DNA of 40,227 nucleotides from Lachnospiraceae bacterium (GCA_022781925.1 JALESO010000048.1:1-40227), one strand, 5' to 3'. Positions 6,412 through 14,221 are shown, counted from the stretch's first letter. Notes: generated from the sequence alone by a model not told the origin. Program-made: numbers and translations.

Positions 6412-8340
6412 GTGAAAAATAAAGTACAGAAATTCGGTAAGTTCCTGTCGGGAATGGTAATGCCGAATATAGGAGCGTTGATCGCATTTGGTTTTCTGGC
6501 AGCACTGTTTATCGATACAGGCTGGATTCCAAATGAAAAATTAAACAGCATGGTTTCGCCGATGCTGACTTACCTGATTCCAATCCTGATCGCATCCACC
6601 GGTGGAAAAATGGTGGGCGGCGACAGAGGTCGTGTGGTAGGTGCTATCGCAGTTATCGGTGCGATCATGAGTGATACTTCTATCACAATGCTTATGGCCG
6701 CAATGGTTATGGGACCGTTGGCAGGTTTCTGTATCAAAAAATTTGATCAGCTGATGGACGGTCATATGCCGGCCGGATTTGAGATGCTGATCAACAATTT
6801 CTCAGCAGGTATCATCGGAATGCTGCTGGCAATCCTGGGGTATTTGGTTGTCGGCCCGGTGATGAGCGGTATTCTGGCCGTTCTGGCAGCAGGTGTCAAT
6901 ATCCTGGTAAGCCACAGCCTGCTTCCGCTGGTTGCAATCTTTATTGAGCCGGCAAAGGTATTGTTCCTGAACAATGCCATCAATCATGGCATTTTCACTC
7001 CGCTGGCAACGGCACAGGCCGCAGAGGTGGGGAAATCCATTATGTATATGCTTGAGCCAAACCCTGGCCCTGGTCTGGGCGTACTGCTGGCATATATGTT
7101 CTTCTGTAAAGATAAAAAGACAAAACAGTCCGCACCGGGTGCTGTGATCATCCATGTACTGGGTGGTATTCATGAGATCTACTTCCCGTATATCCTGATG
7201 AATCCGCTTGTGATCATTGCTCCGATCGTCGGAAATATGGCAGCCATTTTCTGGTTTAACCTGACAGGCTGTGGTCTGGTAGGACCGGCTTCACCGGGAT
7301 CCATCATTGCATATCTGATGATGACACCGGGACCGGACATCTGGAAAGTATTAGTTGGTGTCGCTATTGCAACAGGTATTTCCTTTGCTATTGCATCACC
7401 GATCGTAAAAATGGCAGGCGGCAAGACCAGTCTGGAGGATGCGCAGGCTGAGATGGCAGCCATGAAAGCAGAGGCAAAAGGCGAAGCTACTCCGGTTGCA
7501 ATCAAAGACGCATCAGAAGTAAAGAAAATCATTTTCGCATGTGATGCAGGTATGGGTTCTTCCGCAATGGGAGCGACCAAGTTCCGTAACCGTCTGAAAT
7601 CCGTATGTCCGCAGATCCATGTAAGCAATACTTCCGTGGATAATATTCCAGCAGACTGTGATATCGCTGTCGTTCAGACGACACTGGCAGACCGGGCAAG
7701 AAAGTCCGCACCACAGGCACAGCTTGTGACCATCGGAAACTTCCTGGCAGATCCTGCACTGGATGAACTGTATGCACAGCTGACCAGCAAAAAATCAGCC
7801 CCGGCAGCTGCCAAACCACAGGCAGATGCAGCAGACAAACAGACAGAGAATACGACAGCTGATGCAAAACATGCAGACGCACAAAAGAATGCATCAGACA
7901 ATGTTGCGGTTCCTGAGAAAAAACAGGTTCTGATCAAAGAAGGAATCCGTCTGAATCAGACACCGGTATCCAAAGAAGAAGCGATTCAGGCAGCCGGTGA
8001 GCTGTTACATCAGCTTGGATACGTGGATGAGACTTACGTGGATGCTATGCAGGAGCGTGAAAAACTCATCACTACTTACATGGGAATGGGAGTAGCCATC
8101 CCGCATGGAACCAGCCAGGCGAAAGGCATCGTAAAGAAAACCGGTATTGTATTCCTGCAGTATCCGGAAGGCGTGGATTTTGGTGACGAAAAGGCACAGC
8201 TTGTCTTTGGAATCGCCGGAATCGGTGATGAGCATCTGGATCTTCTGGCAAAAATCTGTGAAGTGCTGGAGGATGAGGAAGTGCTTGAAAAAATGAAGAC
8301 TACGGATGATCTTGACTGGGTAATGGAGCGGTTGTCATAA
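6412..8340 (+). CDS. mtlA: PTS mannitol-type permease IICBA
   Basis: A 642-residue three-domain phosphotransferase permease, collinear with Escherichia coli MtlA. IIC occupies about 1-335, with 'VMPNIGALIAFG', 'NNAINHGIF' (187-195) and the substrate-site motif GGIHEIYFPY (251-260, Glu255). IIB occupies about 370-460, with the phosphocysteine loop FACDAGMGSSAMG (Cys377). An Ala/Lys/Asp-rich linker (about 460-505) leads to IIA (about 506-642), whose phospho-histidine is His565 (AIPHGT). It takes up and phosphorylates a hexitol, most likely D-mannitol, at the membrane. The GTG at 6412 is chosen because GGGAGG (6400-6405) is ideally placed; an upstream TTG frame lacks one. No mtlD is seen nearby, and the SorE-like dehydrogenase may replace it. 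Confidence 0.9.
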   Translation: MKNKVQKFGKFLSGMVMPNIGALIAFGFLAALFIDTGWIPNEKLNSMVSPMLTYLIPILIASTGGKMVGGDRGRVVGAIAVIGAIMSDTSITMLMAAMVMGPLAGFCIKKFDQLMDGHMPAGFEMLINNFSAGIIGMLLAILGYLVVGPVMSGILAVLAAGVNILVSHSLLPLVAIFIEPAKVLFLNNAINHGIFTPLATAQAAEVGKSIMYMLEPNPGPGLGVLLAYMFFCKDKKTKQSAPGAVIIHVLGGIHEIYFPYILMNPLVIIAPIVGNMAAIFWFNLTGCGLVGPASPGSIIAYLMMTPGPDIWKVLVGVAIATGISFAIASPIVKMAGGKTSLEDAQAEMAAMKAEAKGEATPVAIKDASEVKKIIFACDAGMGSSAMGATKFRNRLKSVCPQIHVSNTSVDNIPADCDIAVVQTTLADRARKSAPQAQLVTIGNFLADPALDELYAQLTSKKSAPAAAKPQADAADKQTENTTADAKHADAQKNASDNVAVPEKKQVLIKEGIRLNQTPVSKEEAIQAAGELLHQLGYVDETYVDAMQEREKLITTYMGMGVAIPHGTSQAKGIVKKTGIVFLQYPEGVDFGDEKAQLVFGIAGIGDEHLDLLAKICEVLEDEEVLEKMKTTDDLDWVMERLS

Positions 8341-8388
8341 GGGCTTCTTGGAGGACTTGGCTGAAAATTTAAGATTATGAATTAATAC

Positions 8389-8556
8389 GAAAACGTAGCA
8401 TCTTTTCTCATTCGCTAGACGTTCGCTACCCTTGTTTTGCTTCGGTTTTATCGTGCTCGTTCCCGCGCCTGAAAAAGAGGGCGCTCCCACTTGCACAAAA
8501 CTCGCAAAACGCGGTCGCTCACTTAATCGCTCATCGAGAAAAGATGCTACGTTTTC
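8389..8556 (-). repeat. Palindromic element A, copy 1
   Basis: A perfect 21-bp terminal inverted repeat (8389-8409 with 8536-8556) encloses about 126 bp. Read on the minus strand, the interior matches the element at 33795-33969 at roughly three quarters of positions, including 'GAGCGATTAAGT', 'CCTCTTTTTCAGGCG', 'GGGAACGAGC' and 'GAACGTCTAGCGA'. The arms differ between copies but pair within each. It ends 49 bp from the mtlA stop. Confidence 0.85.
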
Positions 8557-8593
8557 TGCGTTTACTCTACTTGAAGTTGCCAATGTGTAAATG

Positions 8594-8785
8594 AAAAAAG
8601 CTGAAAACAAAATCCATGACAAGACGGTAGGTTGATTTTCGTCAGCGGAGCGAGCATAGCCCGCCTCCGGGAGTGTGTTTAAGCTCGCTGTTTTGCGAGC
8701 GAGTTCGCGGGAGGAGGCGGAAATAAGCGGCGCAGCGGAGATAGAAAATCATCCGTGTCTGTCTGGATTTTGTTTCAGCTTTTTT
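8594..8785 (-). repeat. Palindromic element B, copy 1
   Basis: Long imperfect inverted repeat. The outer arms AAAAAAGCTGAAA... and ...TTTCAGCTTTTTT (8594-8616 with 8764-8785) pair almost perfectly. Pairing continues inward through 'GACAAGACGG' and 'CCGTGTCTGTC', then 'TTGATTTTC' and 'GAAAATCAT'. On the minus strand it starts 19 bp after the hydrolase stop. It matches the element at 33407-33654. The T run at its end may also serve termination. Confidence 0.85.
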
Positions 8786-8803
8786 CTTTCACGTCAAAAA
8801 AAA

Positions 8804-9730
8804 TTACGCAAGATGCCCATTCAGCCATGTGAGTATATCCGCATAGACCACATCGCGGTCTGTCTCGTTTAAAATTTCATGGCGGTCACCGGGATAAAGT
8901 TTGATCTGCACATCCTGAATGCCTGCGTCTTTGTACTGCTGGCAGACCTGTGTGACACTTTTTCCGTTGTTCCCGACCGGGTCATCTCCGCCGGCGACGA
9001 AAAACAGTGGGAGATCTTTCGGAATCTGCCGGATGTGTGCCGGATCCTGGATGTACTGGATGCCGCGGAACATCTGGTAATAGCCGTTGACTGTGAAGCG
9101 GAAGGTTGACCATGGATGATTGATACAGGTATTGATGATAGCCTCGTCTTTTGTCAGCCAGTCGCTGGGGGTGCGGGCGGGCTCAAACTGTTTGTTGTAG
9201 CCGCCGAAAGCCATATTGTCCACGAAAGCACTGCGGTAGTTCCAACCGCGGAACAGTGCAATGGTACGGCAGATGAATTTACCGATATGCAGGACAATGC
9301 CAGGCTGGGAGCCGGTTCCCATAATGACTGCGCCAGCCAGACCATCGGCATGCATCTGGATGTACTGCCGGGTCAGAAAAGATCCCATACTGTGCCCAAG
9401 GAAAAAGTAAGGAAGATCCGGGTATTTTTCCTGTGTCATAGTGCGCAGGGTATGGATATCTGCGATGACACATTCGTTGCCATTCGGATGCGCAAAGTAT
9501 CCGTGCTGATCGTCTGTGACGACGGAAGCACCATGTCCGAGATGATCGTTTGCAACGACATAGTAGCCCTGAGCAGCGGCATGCTGTGCAAAATCATCGT
9601 AGCGGTCTGCGTAATCCACCATTCCGTGGCAGATCTGTAATACGGCTTTCGGTGCGTCTTCCGGTTCCCAGATGATCGCATGGATCTGAGTTTTTCCGTC
9701 GGAGGACGGATAAGTAATATCATGCTTCAT
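8804..9730 (-). CDS. Alpha/beta hydrolase, lysophospholipase / monoacylglycerol lipase-like
   Basis: A 308-residue protein of the serine aminopeptidase S33 / lysophospholipase group. The oxyanion region is 'LQICHGMVDYADRYDDFA' (31-48), followed by 'VVANDHLGHGAS' (58-69). The nucleophile elbow GHSMG gives Ser114. The acid is Asp250 in 'VAGGDDPVG', and the catalytic His284 lies in 'YPGDRHEIL'. There is no signal peptide, so it should act in the cytoplasm on lysophospholipids or monoacylglycerols. GGAGG lies about 11 nt before the ATG. It stands alone, convergent with mtlA. Element B begins 19 bp after its stop codon. Confidence 0.9.
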   Translation of the reverse strand: MKHDITYPSSDGKTQIHAIIWEPEDAPKAVLQICHGMVDYADRYDDFAQHAAAQGYYVVANDHLGHGASVVTDDQHGYFAHPNGNECVIADIHTLRTMTQEKYPDLPYFFLGHSMGSFLTRQYIQMHADGLAGAVIMGTGSQPGIVLHIGKFICRTIALFRGWNYRSAFVDNMAFGGYNKQFEPARTPSDWLTKDEAIINTCINHPWSTFRFTVNGYYQMFRGIQYIQDPAHIRQIPKDLPLFFVAGGDDPVGNNGKSVTQVCQQYKDAGIQDVQIKLYPGDRHEILNETDRDVVYADILTWLNGHLA

Positions 9731-9840
9731 AGTGTGTTATGCCTCCGGATTATTTTTGTTAAGACGATATGTGTGGGATTTAAGTCAGTGTAAATTAGTA
9801 TTCATTTCAGAATGATTGTGCACGTTATCCCACGGAGTGT

Positions 9841-10893
9841 CTATTTGTCTGGTGCGATGAGGATCTTCAACTGGGAAGCACGGTCTTTGCGGCCCAGTCC
9901 CTGTTCCTGGCAGTTATCCAGGGAGACGATGTCTGTCACCATGCCAGGGAAAGCGATTTTTCCGGCAGCCAGCATCTGCAGATACATTTCAACTTCTTCC
10001 TGCAGATATACAAAGGATGACTGGAAATCAATCTCAAAGATCTGTGCCGTTCCCAGTGTGAAGTTGATCGGCTGTTGTACCGTGCCGATGAGCATCACCT
10101 GTCCGCCCGGTTTTACGGCTTTGAGGGCACAAGTTTCTACGGAAGCCGGATGACCGGAGCATTCGTATACGATGTCTGCGCCAACGTCGGAACCAAGGAT
10201 CTCACGGATGGAAGCTGCCAGATCCGGCTCTGTGGCGGAATTCAGGAAATAGTCAGCACCGTAAGTGAGGGCAGCTTCTTTTTTACTGTCTGTAACATCC
10301 AAGGCAATGATCTTGTTTGCTCCACCGGCCTTTAAAAACTGAACGGCAGAAAGGCCCACAGGTCCCATGCCGGATACAACGACGGAGTCACCCAGTTTGA
10401 AACGGGACATGCGGATGCCATGCAGAGCAACGCAGATCACGTCAAAAAGTACCGCATCTTCCATTTTTACATTGTCCGGAACCGGGATGATCATGGTGTG
10501 TGCCACATCTTCGATCAGCAGATACTCTGCGTAACCGCCATCCGGCATTCCGATACCGGCAGTACGTGGGAATCCGTGGATGCAGATGTTTGTTTTTCCT
10601 TCTTTACATGGAGAGCAGTTTTCCTTGCAGTGAGCAGGCGGACCGCATAACACACGCTGACCAACCTGAAATTCTGTGACACCCTCTCCGAGTTTTACGA
10701 TGGTTCCGGAGTTCTCATGACCGAGGATCTTTGGCAGTGGTGTCGGTGTCTGACCGAGTTTGTAAAATTCGATATCTGTGCCGCAGATACCGACATAATC
10801 GATTTTGACAAGCATCTGACCGGGACCCGGTTCCGGTATCGGACGGTCCTCGATGCGGATGTCTTCTTTCCCATACAATACAGCTGTTTTCAT
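9841..10893 (-). CDS. Zinc-binding alcohol dehydrogenase (MDR, polyol/threonine dehydrogenase-like)
   Basis: A 350-residue zinc alcohol dehydrogenase with both metal sites. The catalytic ligands are Cys37 (ICGTD) and His59-Glu60 (GHEN). The structural cysteines are 89, 93, 96 and 104 (HCKENCSPCKEGKTNIC). The Rossmann motif SGMGPVG is at about 174-180, with the acidic residue 'ALDV' at the end of strand beta-2 suggesting NAD. The layout fits sorbitol/xylitol/threonine dehydrogenases, and the substrate cannot be chosen from sequence. AAGGAG lies 9 nt before the ATG. A 13-bp leader segment (AGAATTTTAGCAT) that includes this region is duplicated just upstream. It is not close to the SorE-like enzyme at 4245 in length or metal sites. 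No partner gene is adjacent. Confidence 0.9.
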   Translation of the reverse strand: MKTAVLYGKEDIRIEDRPIPEPGPGQMLVKIDYVGICGTDIEFYKLGQTPTPLPKILGHENSGTIVKLGEGVTEFQVGQRVLCGPPAHCKENCSPCKEGKTNICIHGFPRTAGIGMPDGGYAEYLLIEDVAHTMIIPVPDNVKMEDAVLFDVICVALHGIRMSRFKLGDSVVVSGMGPVGLSAVQFLKAGGANKIIALDVTDSKKEAALTYGADYFLNSATEPDLAASIREILGSDVGADIVYECSGHPASVETCALKAVKPGGQVMLIGTVQQPINFTLGTAQIFEIDFQSSFVYLQEEVEMYLQMLAAGKIAFPGMVTDIVSLDNCQEQGLGRKDRASQLKILIAPDK

Positions 10894-11061
10894 GCTAAAA
10901 TTCTCCTTGTAACTATGCTAAAATTCTTCGGTGTAATCTTTTGCAAAGGCTCTCTGTTAAAAAAGCAGTTCTGCAAAAAATACTCTGATGATTACTATAA
11001 TATATGGAAAAAAATAAGGTTGCAAGAGAGAAATCGGTACGGTTTATATTTGTAACAAAAA

Positions 11062-11090
11062 TTGACGAACTGCTCCAGGTATGCTATACT
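11062..11090 (+). promoter_or_regulatory. Sigma-A-type promoter
   Basis: TTGACG (11062-11067), a 17-bp spacer and TATACT (11085-11090) precede the small membrane protein gene. The promoter rules out an in-frame ATG at 11081 as the start. Confidence 0.7.
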
Positions 11091-11122
11091 TTTTACCAGA
11101 AAAAAAGCAAAAAAAGGAGCTT

Positions 11123-11386
11123 ATGAAGAGTATGAGTCAGGCAAAAGTTGATCGATATAAAGAAGAAAAGAAAAACAGAAAACAGACTATTAAAAAAGAG
11201 AAAAGAAACCGTATACTGGAACGTACCGTAGGTGTGCTGATCGCAGCTGCCATCGTATGCTGGATCGGATTTTCCGGATATTCCTACTATCAGGAGAAAA
11301 AGCCGACGACAAAGACAGAACTCAGTATGACAGCTCTGAACGATTATCTGAGCAGCCTGTCCAGTACAGACAGCGCGACAGAGTAA
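11123..11386 (+). CDS. Small bitopic membrane protein, hypothetical
   Basis: An 87-residue protein if started at ATG 11123. A strongly basic N-terminus (KVDRYKEEKKNRKQTIKKEK, about 8-27) precedes one transmembrane segment (VGVLIAAAIVCWIGFSGYSY) and a short Thr/Ser-rich outer tail. The charge pattern predicts a cytoplasmic N-terminus. GGAG at 11116-11119 is only 3 nt from this ATG, so ATG 11132 (12 nt away) is also possible. A clean promoter precedes it and a clean terminator follows, so it is a single-gene unit. Similar short proteins are common in Lachnospiraceae but have no known function. Confidence 0.7.
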   Translation: MKSMSQAKVDRYKEEKKNRKQTIKKEKRNRILERTVGVLIAAAIVCWIGFSGYSYYQEKKPTTKTELSMTALNDYLSSLSSTDSATE

Positions 11387-11437
11387 CCGTTCGGAAAAGT
11401 AATCAGAAGGTAGAAGGTTGTTATATAAAAACAAAAT

Positions 11438-11475
11438 CCCCATCGGAAGCGTGATGCTTTGCCGGTGGGGTTTTT
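11438..11475 (+). terminator. Intrinsic terminator
   Basis: CCCCATCGG pairs with CCGGTGGGG, and inside it AAGC pairs with GCTT around a small loop. TTTTT follows at 11471-11475. It ends the small membrane protein gene. Confidence 0.85.
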
Positions 11476-11550
11476 GTTTTGCAGAAAAATGTGAGATTGA
11501 GACAGAAGACAGATCGTGTATACATTTGTATGCTGATTGGGCGATACCGG

Positions 11551-11994
11551 TTATTCACCGGTGTCAGCAGCTGCTTTTTCCAGAGCATTTTCCACAGCAT
11601 TCAGCAGCATGGAAGCCGTGTACTGGTTTTCGTCTGAATAGGAAATATTGTCAACTGACTGTGTCTTGCAGATCTGCTCACTGATACTGTCCATGGAGGA
11701 CTGCATCAGCGGATACATGGTTGTGACGGTATCATTCAGATTTACAAAGGACACGGAGTTGATATGGTTTTCGTCCACCACGACCTGCACATCCAGACTC
11801 TGTCCTTCAAATTGAATGGATGATGTGTATACACCGGCTTTGTATTTGGGCTGTTCACTGTCTGTTTTTGCATGCCGGGACGGACTGAACATGTAGACCA
11901 GCAGAAAGATCAGTACAATGCCGAGGATAATAAAAATAGTTGTATAGATGACTTCTTTCATGTGAAGCACTACGATTTTTGTCTTTGATCGCAT
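11551..11994 (-). CDS. Membrane-anchored protein with divergent FMN-binding-like domain
   Basis: A 147-residue protein. One transmembrane helix lies at about 15-36 (VIYTTIFIILGIVLIFLLVY), followed by a short linker. The outer domain at about 50-147 starts 'YKAGVYTSSIQFEGQSLDVQ' and goes on to 'VVVDENHINSVSFVNL', ending 'NQYTASMLLNAVENALEKA'. The order of a glycine-rich strand pair, a 'V.VDENHI.SV' strand and a closing helix recalls the FMN_bind domain of flavinylated electron-transfer proteins. The S(T)GAT acceptor motif is absent ('SYSDENQYTAS'), so covalent flavin is unlikely. GGGGGA lies about 9 nt before the ATG. The fold assignment is tentative and the function unknown. Confidence 0.6.
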   Translation of the reverse strand: MRSKTKIVVLHMKEVIYTTIFIILGIVLIFLLVYMFSPSRHAKTDSEQPKYKAGVYTSSIQFEGQSLDVQVVVDENHINSVSFVNLNDTVTTMYPLMQSSMDSISEQICKTQSVDNISYSDENQYTASMLLNAVENALEKAAADTGE

Positions 11995-12127
11995 TTTACA
12001 GATTCCCCCTCATACCATACTTTGTACATCATATGCAGAAAAATGGAAAATATACCGTTACAGTTCACTCATTATATGCATTTTGAGAGTGTGGGAAAAT
12101 GAAATAGATATGGAAAATCAAAATGAT

Positions 12128-12155
12128 TTGAAGTTCATTTTTTATCATATATAAT
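12128..12155 (+). promoter_or_regulatory. Sigma-A-type promoter for the small Cys peptide gene
   Basis: TTGAAG (12128-12133), a 16-bp spacer and TATAAT (12150-12155) lie about 47 bp before the ATG at 12202. Confidence 0.55.
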
Positions 12156-12201
12156 GGCCTGAGATGTTTGATATTACCCATGAAAAGGAGACGGACAAGT
12201 T

Positions 12202-12372
12202 ATGAAAAAATCTAAAGTAGTCGGAATGATAGCTGTCCTTGGCTGTACCGTAAGTGATTTTTATACTGGATGCAGCAATTATTCATTGGAGTATATTTTG
12301 ACAGGCGCCAGAAAAACAGAGTTGGTGTCAGAGGCATATGATGAGTGTTCCACATGTGGTGCTGTAAAATAG
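12202..12372 (+). CDS. Small ORF, 56-residue possible lipopeptide with four cysteines
   Basis: The product begins MKKSKVVGMIAVLGCTVSDF and ends DECSTCGAVK. The first 15 residues (Lys-rich start, short hydrophobic stretch, LGC) resemble a short lipoprotein signal with Cys15 as the lipidation site. Cys24, Cys49 and Cys52 follow, the last two as CxxC. AAGGAG at 12185-12190 lies 11 nt before the ATG, and a promoter lies at 12128-12155. It could also be a remnant of a longer gene. No family is recognised, and no maturase or exporter is adjacent. Confidence 0.5.
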   Translation: MKKSKVVGMIAVLGCTVSDFYTGCSNYSLEYILTGARKTELVSEAYDECSTCGAVK

Positions 12373-12477
12373 TGTAAAAGTTACTGTTATGAATGACCGA
12401 ATGATTGATGAAATGATCGAGGAAATTGCAGTAAATAAAATATGAAAAATAAAATTACAAAAAAATGAAAAAAGTGC

Positions 12478-12506
12478 TTGACTTTTTGGACTGACCGCGG
12501 TATGAT
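12478..12506 (+). promoter_or_regulatory. Promoter of the tRNA-Gly gene
   Basis: TTGACT (12478-12483), a 17-bp spacer and TATGAT (12501-12506) lie about 40 bp upstream of the tRNA. Confidence 0.7.
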
Positions 12507-12547
12507 ATCACTTGTCTTGAGGCGAACAGCGAAAGACAATAAGATAT

Positions 12548-12620
12548 GCGCGAGTGGCTCAGTTGGTGGAGCGCGACCTTGCCAAGGTCGAGGCCGCGGG
12601 TTCGAGTCCCGTCTCGCGCT
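12548..12620 (+). tRNA. tRNA-Gly (anticodon GCC)
   Basis: A complete 73-nt cloverleaf is visible. The acceptor stem is GCGCGAG/CTCGCGC, the D stem GCTC/GAGC, and the anticodon stem CGACC/GGTCG with loop TTGCCAA and anticodon GCC. The T arm is GCGGG-TTCGAGT-CCCGT with one G-T pair. The discriminator base is T and CCA is not encoded. It is flanked by its own promoter and terminator, so it is a single-gene unit. Confidence 0.95.
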
Positions 12621-12626
12621 CTTTTC

Positions 12627-12665
12627 ATGCAAAGGGATATCCGTAAGGATATCCCTTTTTTGCAT
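12627..12665 (+). terminator. Intrinsic terminator of tRNA-Gly
   Basis: AAAGGGATATCC-GTAA-GGATATCCCTTT forms a perfect stem with a tetraloop, followed by a T run. The outer ATGC/GCAT also pairs. Confidence 0.9.
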
Positions 12666-12852
12666 GAAATGAGCCCTGAAACGGGATAAATGTTGTATGC
12701 AGTATTTTTTTGGTTACTACTTTATGAAATGCGATTTTTTTGCTATACTATTACGAATACGAGAAAAATAAAATAGCTGATGTCGAAATGATGTTATGCG
12801 ATTATTTTATGTAGTGGAAATTTGACAGAAAAGTATAATTCGGAGGACGCAG

Positions 12853-13701
12853 ATGAGTTACGCAGATCACGTTTTTATCAACATGTGTAAAGATATTATT
12901 GAAAATGGAACCAGTACGGAAGGAGAAAAGGTGCGCCCGAAATGGGAGGACGGAACCAGTGCTTACACCATCAAGCAGTTTGGTGTGGTAAATCGCTATG
13001 ATCTGTCCAAGGAGTTTCCGGCACTGACGCTCCGCAGAACTGCCATCAAGAGCTGTACGGATGAGATGCTCTGGATCTGGCAGCAGAAATCCAACAATAT
13101 CAATGATCTTCACAGCCATGTGTGGGATGAATGGGCGGATGAGACCGGTTCTATTGGAAAAGCATATGGTTATCAGATGGGCGTAAAACATCAGTATAAA
13201 GAAGGAATGATGGATCAGGTAGATCGTGTGATCTATGATCTGAAGAATAATCCTTACAGCCGTCGTATTATGACAAATATTTACGTGCATGCGGATCTGC
13301 ATGAGATGCATCTGTATCCGTGCGCATATAGCATGACATTTAATGTGACAAAGAAACCGGGACAGGATAAACTGGTGCTGAATGCGATCTTAAATCAGCG
13401 TTCCCAGGATATTTTGGCAGCAAATAACTGGAATGTGTGTCAGTATGCGGTGCTTATGCATATGCTGGCGCAGGTTTGTGATATGCAGGTAGGCGAACTG
13501 GTGCATGTGATCGCGGATGCCCATATTTATGACAGACATATTCCACTGGTAAAAGAACTGATCTCCCGGGAACCGCTTCCGGCGCCGACCTTCTGGCTGA
13601 ACCCGGAAGTAAAGGATTTCTATCAGTTCACAAGAGATGATGTGCGTCTGGATAATTACCAGACCGGTCCGCAGATCACAAATATACCAATTGCGGTTTA
13701 A
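12853..13701 (+). CDS. thyA: Thymidylate synthase
   Basis: A 282-residue enzyme that methylates dUMP to dTMP with methylene-tetrahydrofolate. The nucleophile is Cys157 in 'LYPCAYSM', followed by 'NQRSQDILAANNWN' (phosphate and dUMP site, Arg-Ser-Asp) and 'HVIADAHIYDRHI' near the C-terminus. The family arginine pair is 'PYSRRIM' (134-140). It is divergent: the residue after the catalytic Cys is Ala, where most ThyA proteins have His, and 'LGxPFN' is replaced by 'AANNWN'. GGAGG lies 6 nt before the ATG. folA follows after 28 bp, a common pairing, since ThyA oxidises the folate that DHFR reduces again. Confidence 0.93.
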   Translation: MSYADHVFINMCKDIIENGTSTEGEKVRPKWEDGTSAYTIKQFGVVNRYDLSKEFPALTLRRTAIKSCTDEMLWIWQQKSNNINDLHSHVWDEWADETGSIGKAYGYQMGVKHQYKEGMMDQVDRVIYDLKNNPYSRRIMTNIYVHADLHEMHLYPCAYSMTFNVTKKPGQDKLVLNAILNQRSQDILAANNWNVCQYAVLMHMLAQVCDMQVGELVHVIADAHIYDRHIPLVKELISREPLPAPTFWLNPEVKDFYQFTRDDVRLDNYQTGPQITNIPIAV

Positions 13702-13729
13702 TTATAGAAGAAAGCGAGATGTAAGATAC

Positions 13730-14221
13730 ATGAACTTAATTGCAGCAGTAGATAAAAACTGGGCCATCGGCAGAAACAACAAGCTGCTAGTGAGCATTCC
13801 GGATGATATGAAATTTTTTCGTGAGACCACTACCGGAAAAGTAGTTGTTATGGGACGCAAGACACTGGAGAGTTTTCCGGGAAAGAAGCCGTTAAAAAAC
13901 CGTGTGAATATCGTTCTGACAGGAGATAAAAATTACAGTGTTGACGGAGCTGTGATCGTGCACGATATGGAGGAACTGCACGAAGAACTGAAAAAATACG
14001 ACAGCAAAGATATCTATGTCATCGGCGGTGAGAGTATTTACAAACAGCTTCTGGATGAGTGCGACGTCGCACATATTACAAAAATTGATTTCGCTTACGA
14101 GGCAGATGCCTGGTTCCCGAATCTGGATGAGAAAGAAGAGTGGGTGGTTACCGCGGACAGCGAGGAGCAGACCTACTTTGATCTGGAATACTATTTTTAC
14201 AAATATGAAAAGAAGGCGTAA
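13730..14221 (+). CDS. folA: Dihydrofolate reductase
   Basis: A 163-residue NADPH-dependent enzyme that regenerates tetrahydrofolate after thymidylate synthesis. It starts MNLIAAVDKNWAIGRNNKLL. The catalytic acid is Asp26 in 'IPDDMKFF'. The cofactor motifs are VMGRKT (40-45) and VIGGESIY (97-104). Length is normal for bacterial DHFR. ATG 13730 is chosen because the family N-terminus begins there; an upstream in-frame extension overlaps thyA. The ribosome binding site is weak (GCGAGATG), so it may depend on translation from thyA. An AEC transporter gene starts 3 bp after its stop. Confidence 0.95.
   Translation: MNLIAAVDKNWAIGRNNKLLVSIPDDMKFFRETTTGKVVVMGRKTLESFPGKKPLKNRVNIVLTGDKNYSVDGAVIVHDMEELHEELKKYDSKDIYVIGGESIYKQLLDECDVAHITKIDFAYEADAWFPNLDEKEEWVVTADSEEQTYFDLEYYFYKYEKKA

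Noticed and set aside
8389..8785. CRISPR array or insertion sequence in the mtlA/hydrolase gap
   Set aside because: There are no regularly spaced direct repeats and no transposase frame. The structure is two large palindromes.
12389..12445. 18-codon frame MNDRMIDEMIEEIAVNKI after the small Cys peptide
   Set aside because: No ribosome binding site is visible, and such short frames arise readily in AT-rich DNA.
12822..12840. TTGACA and TATAAT close together before thyA
   Set aside because: The spacer is only 7 bp, so they cannot form one sigma-A promoter. An extended -10 (TGCTATACT) at 12741-12749 is a better candidate, but it lacks a good -35.
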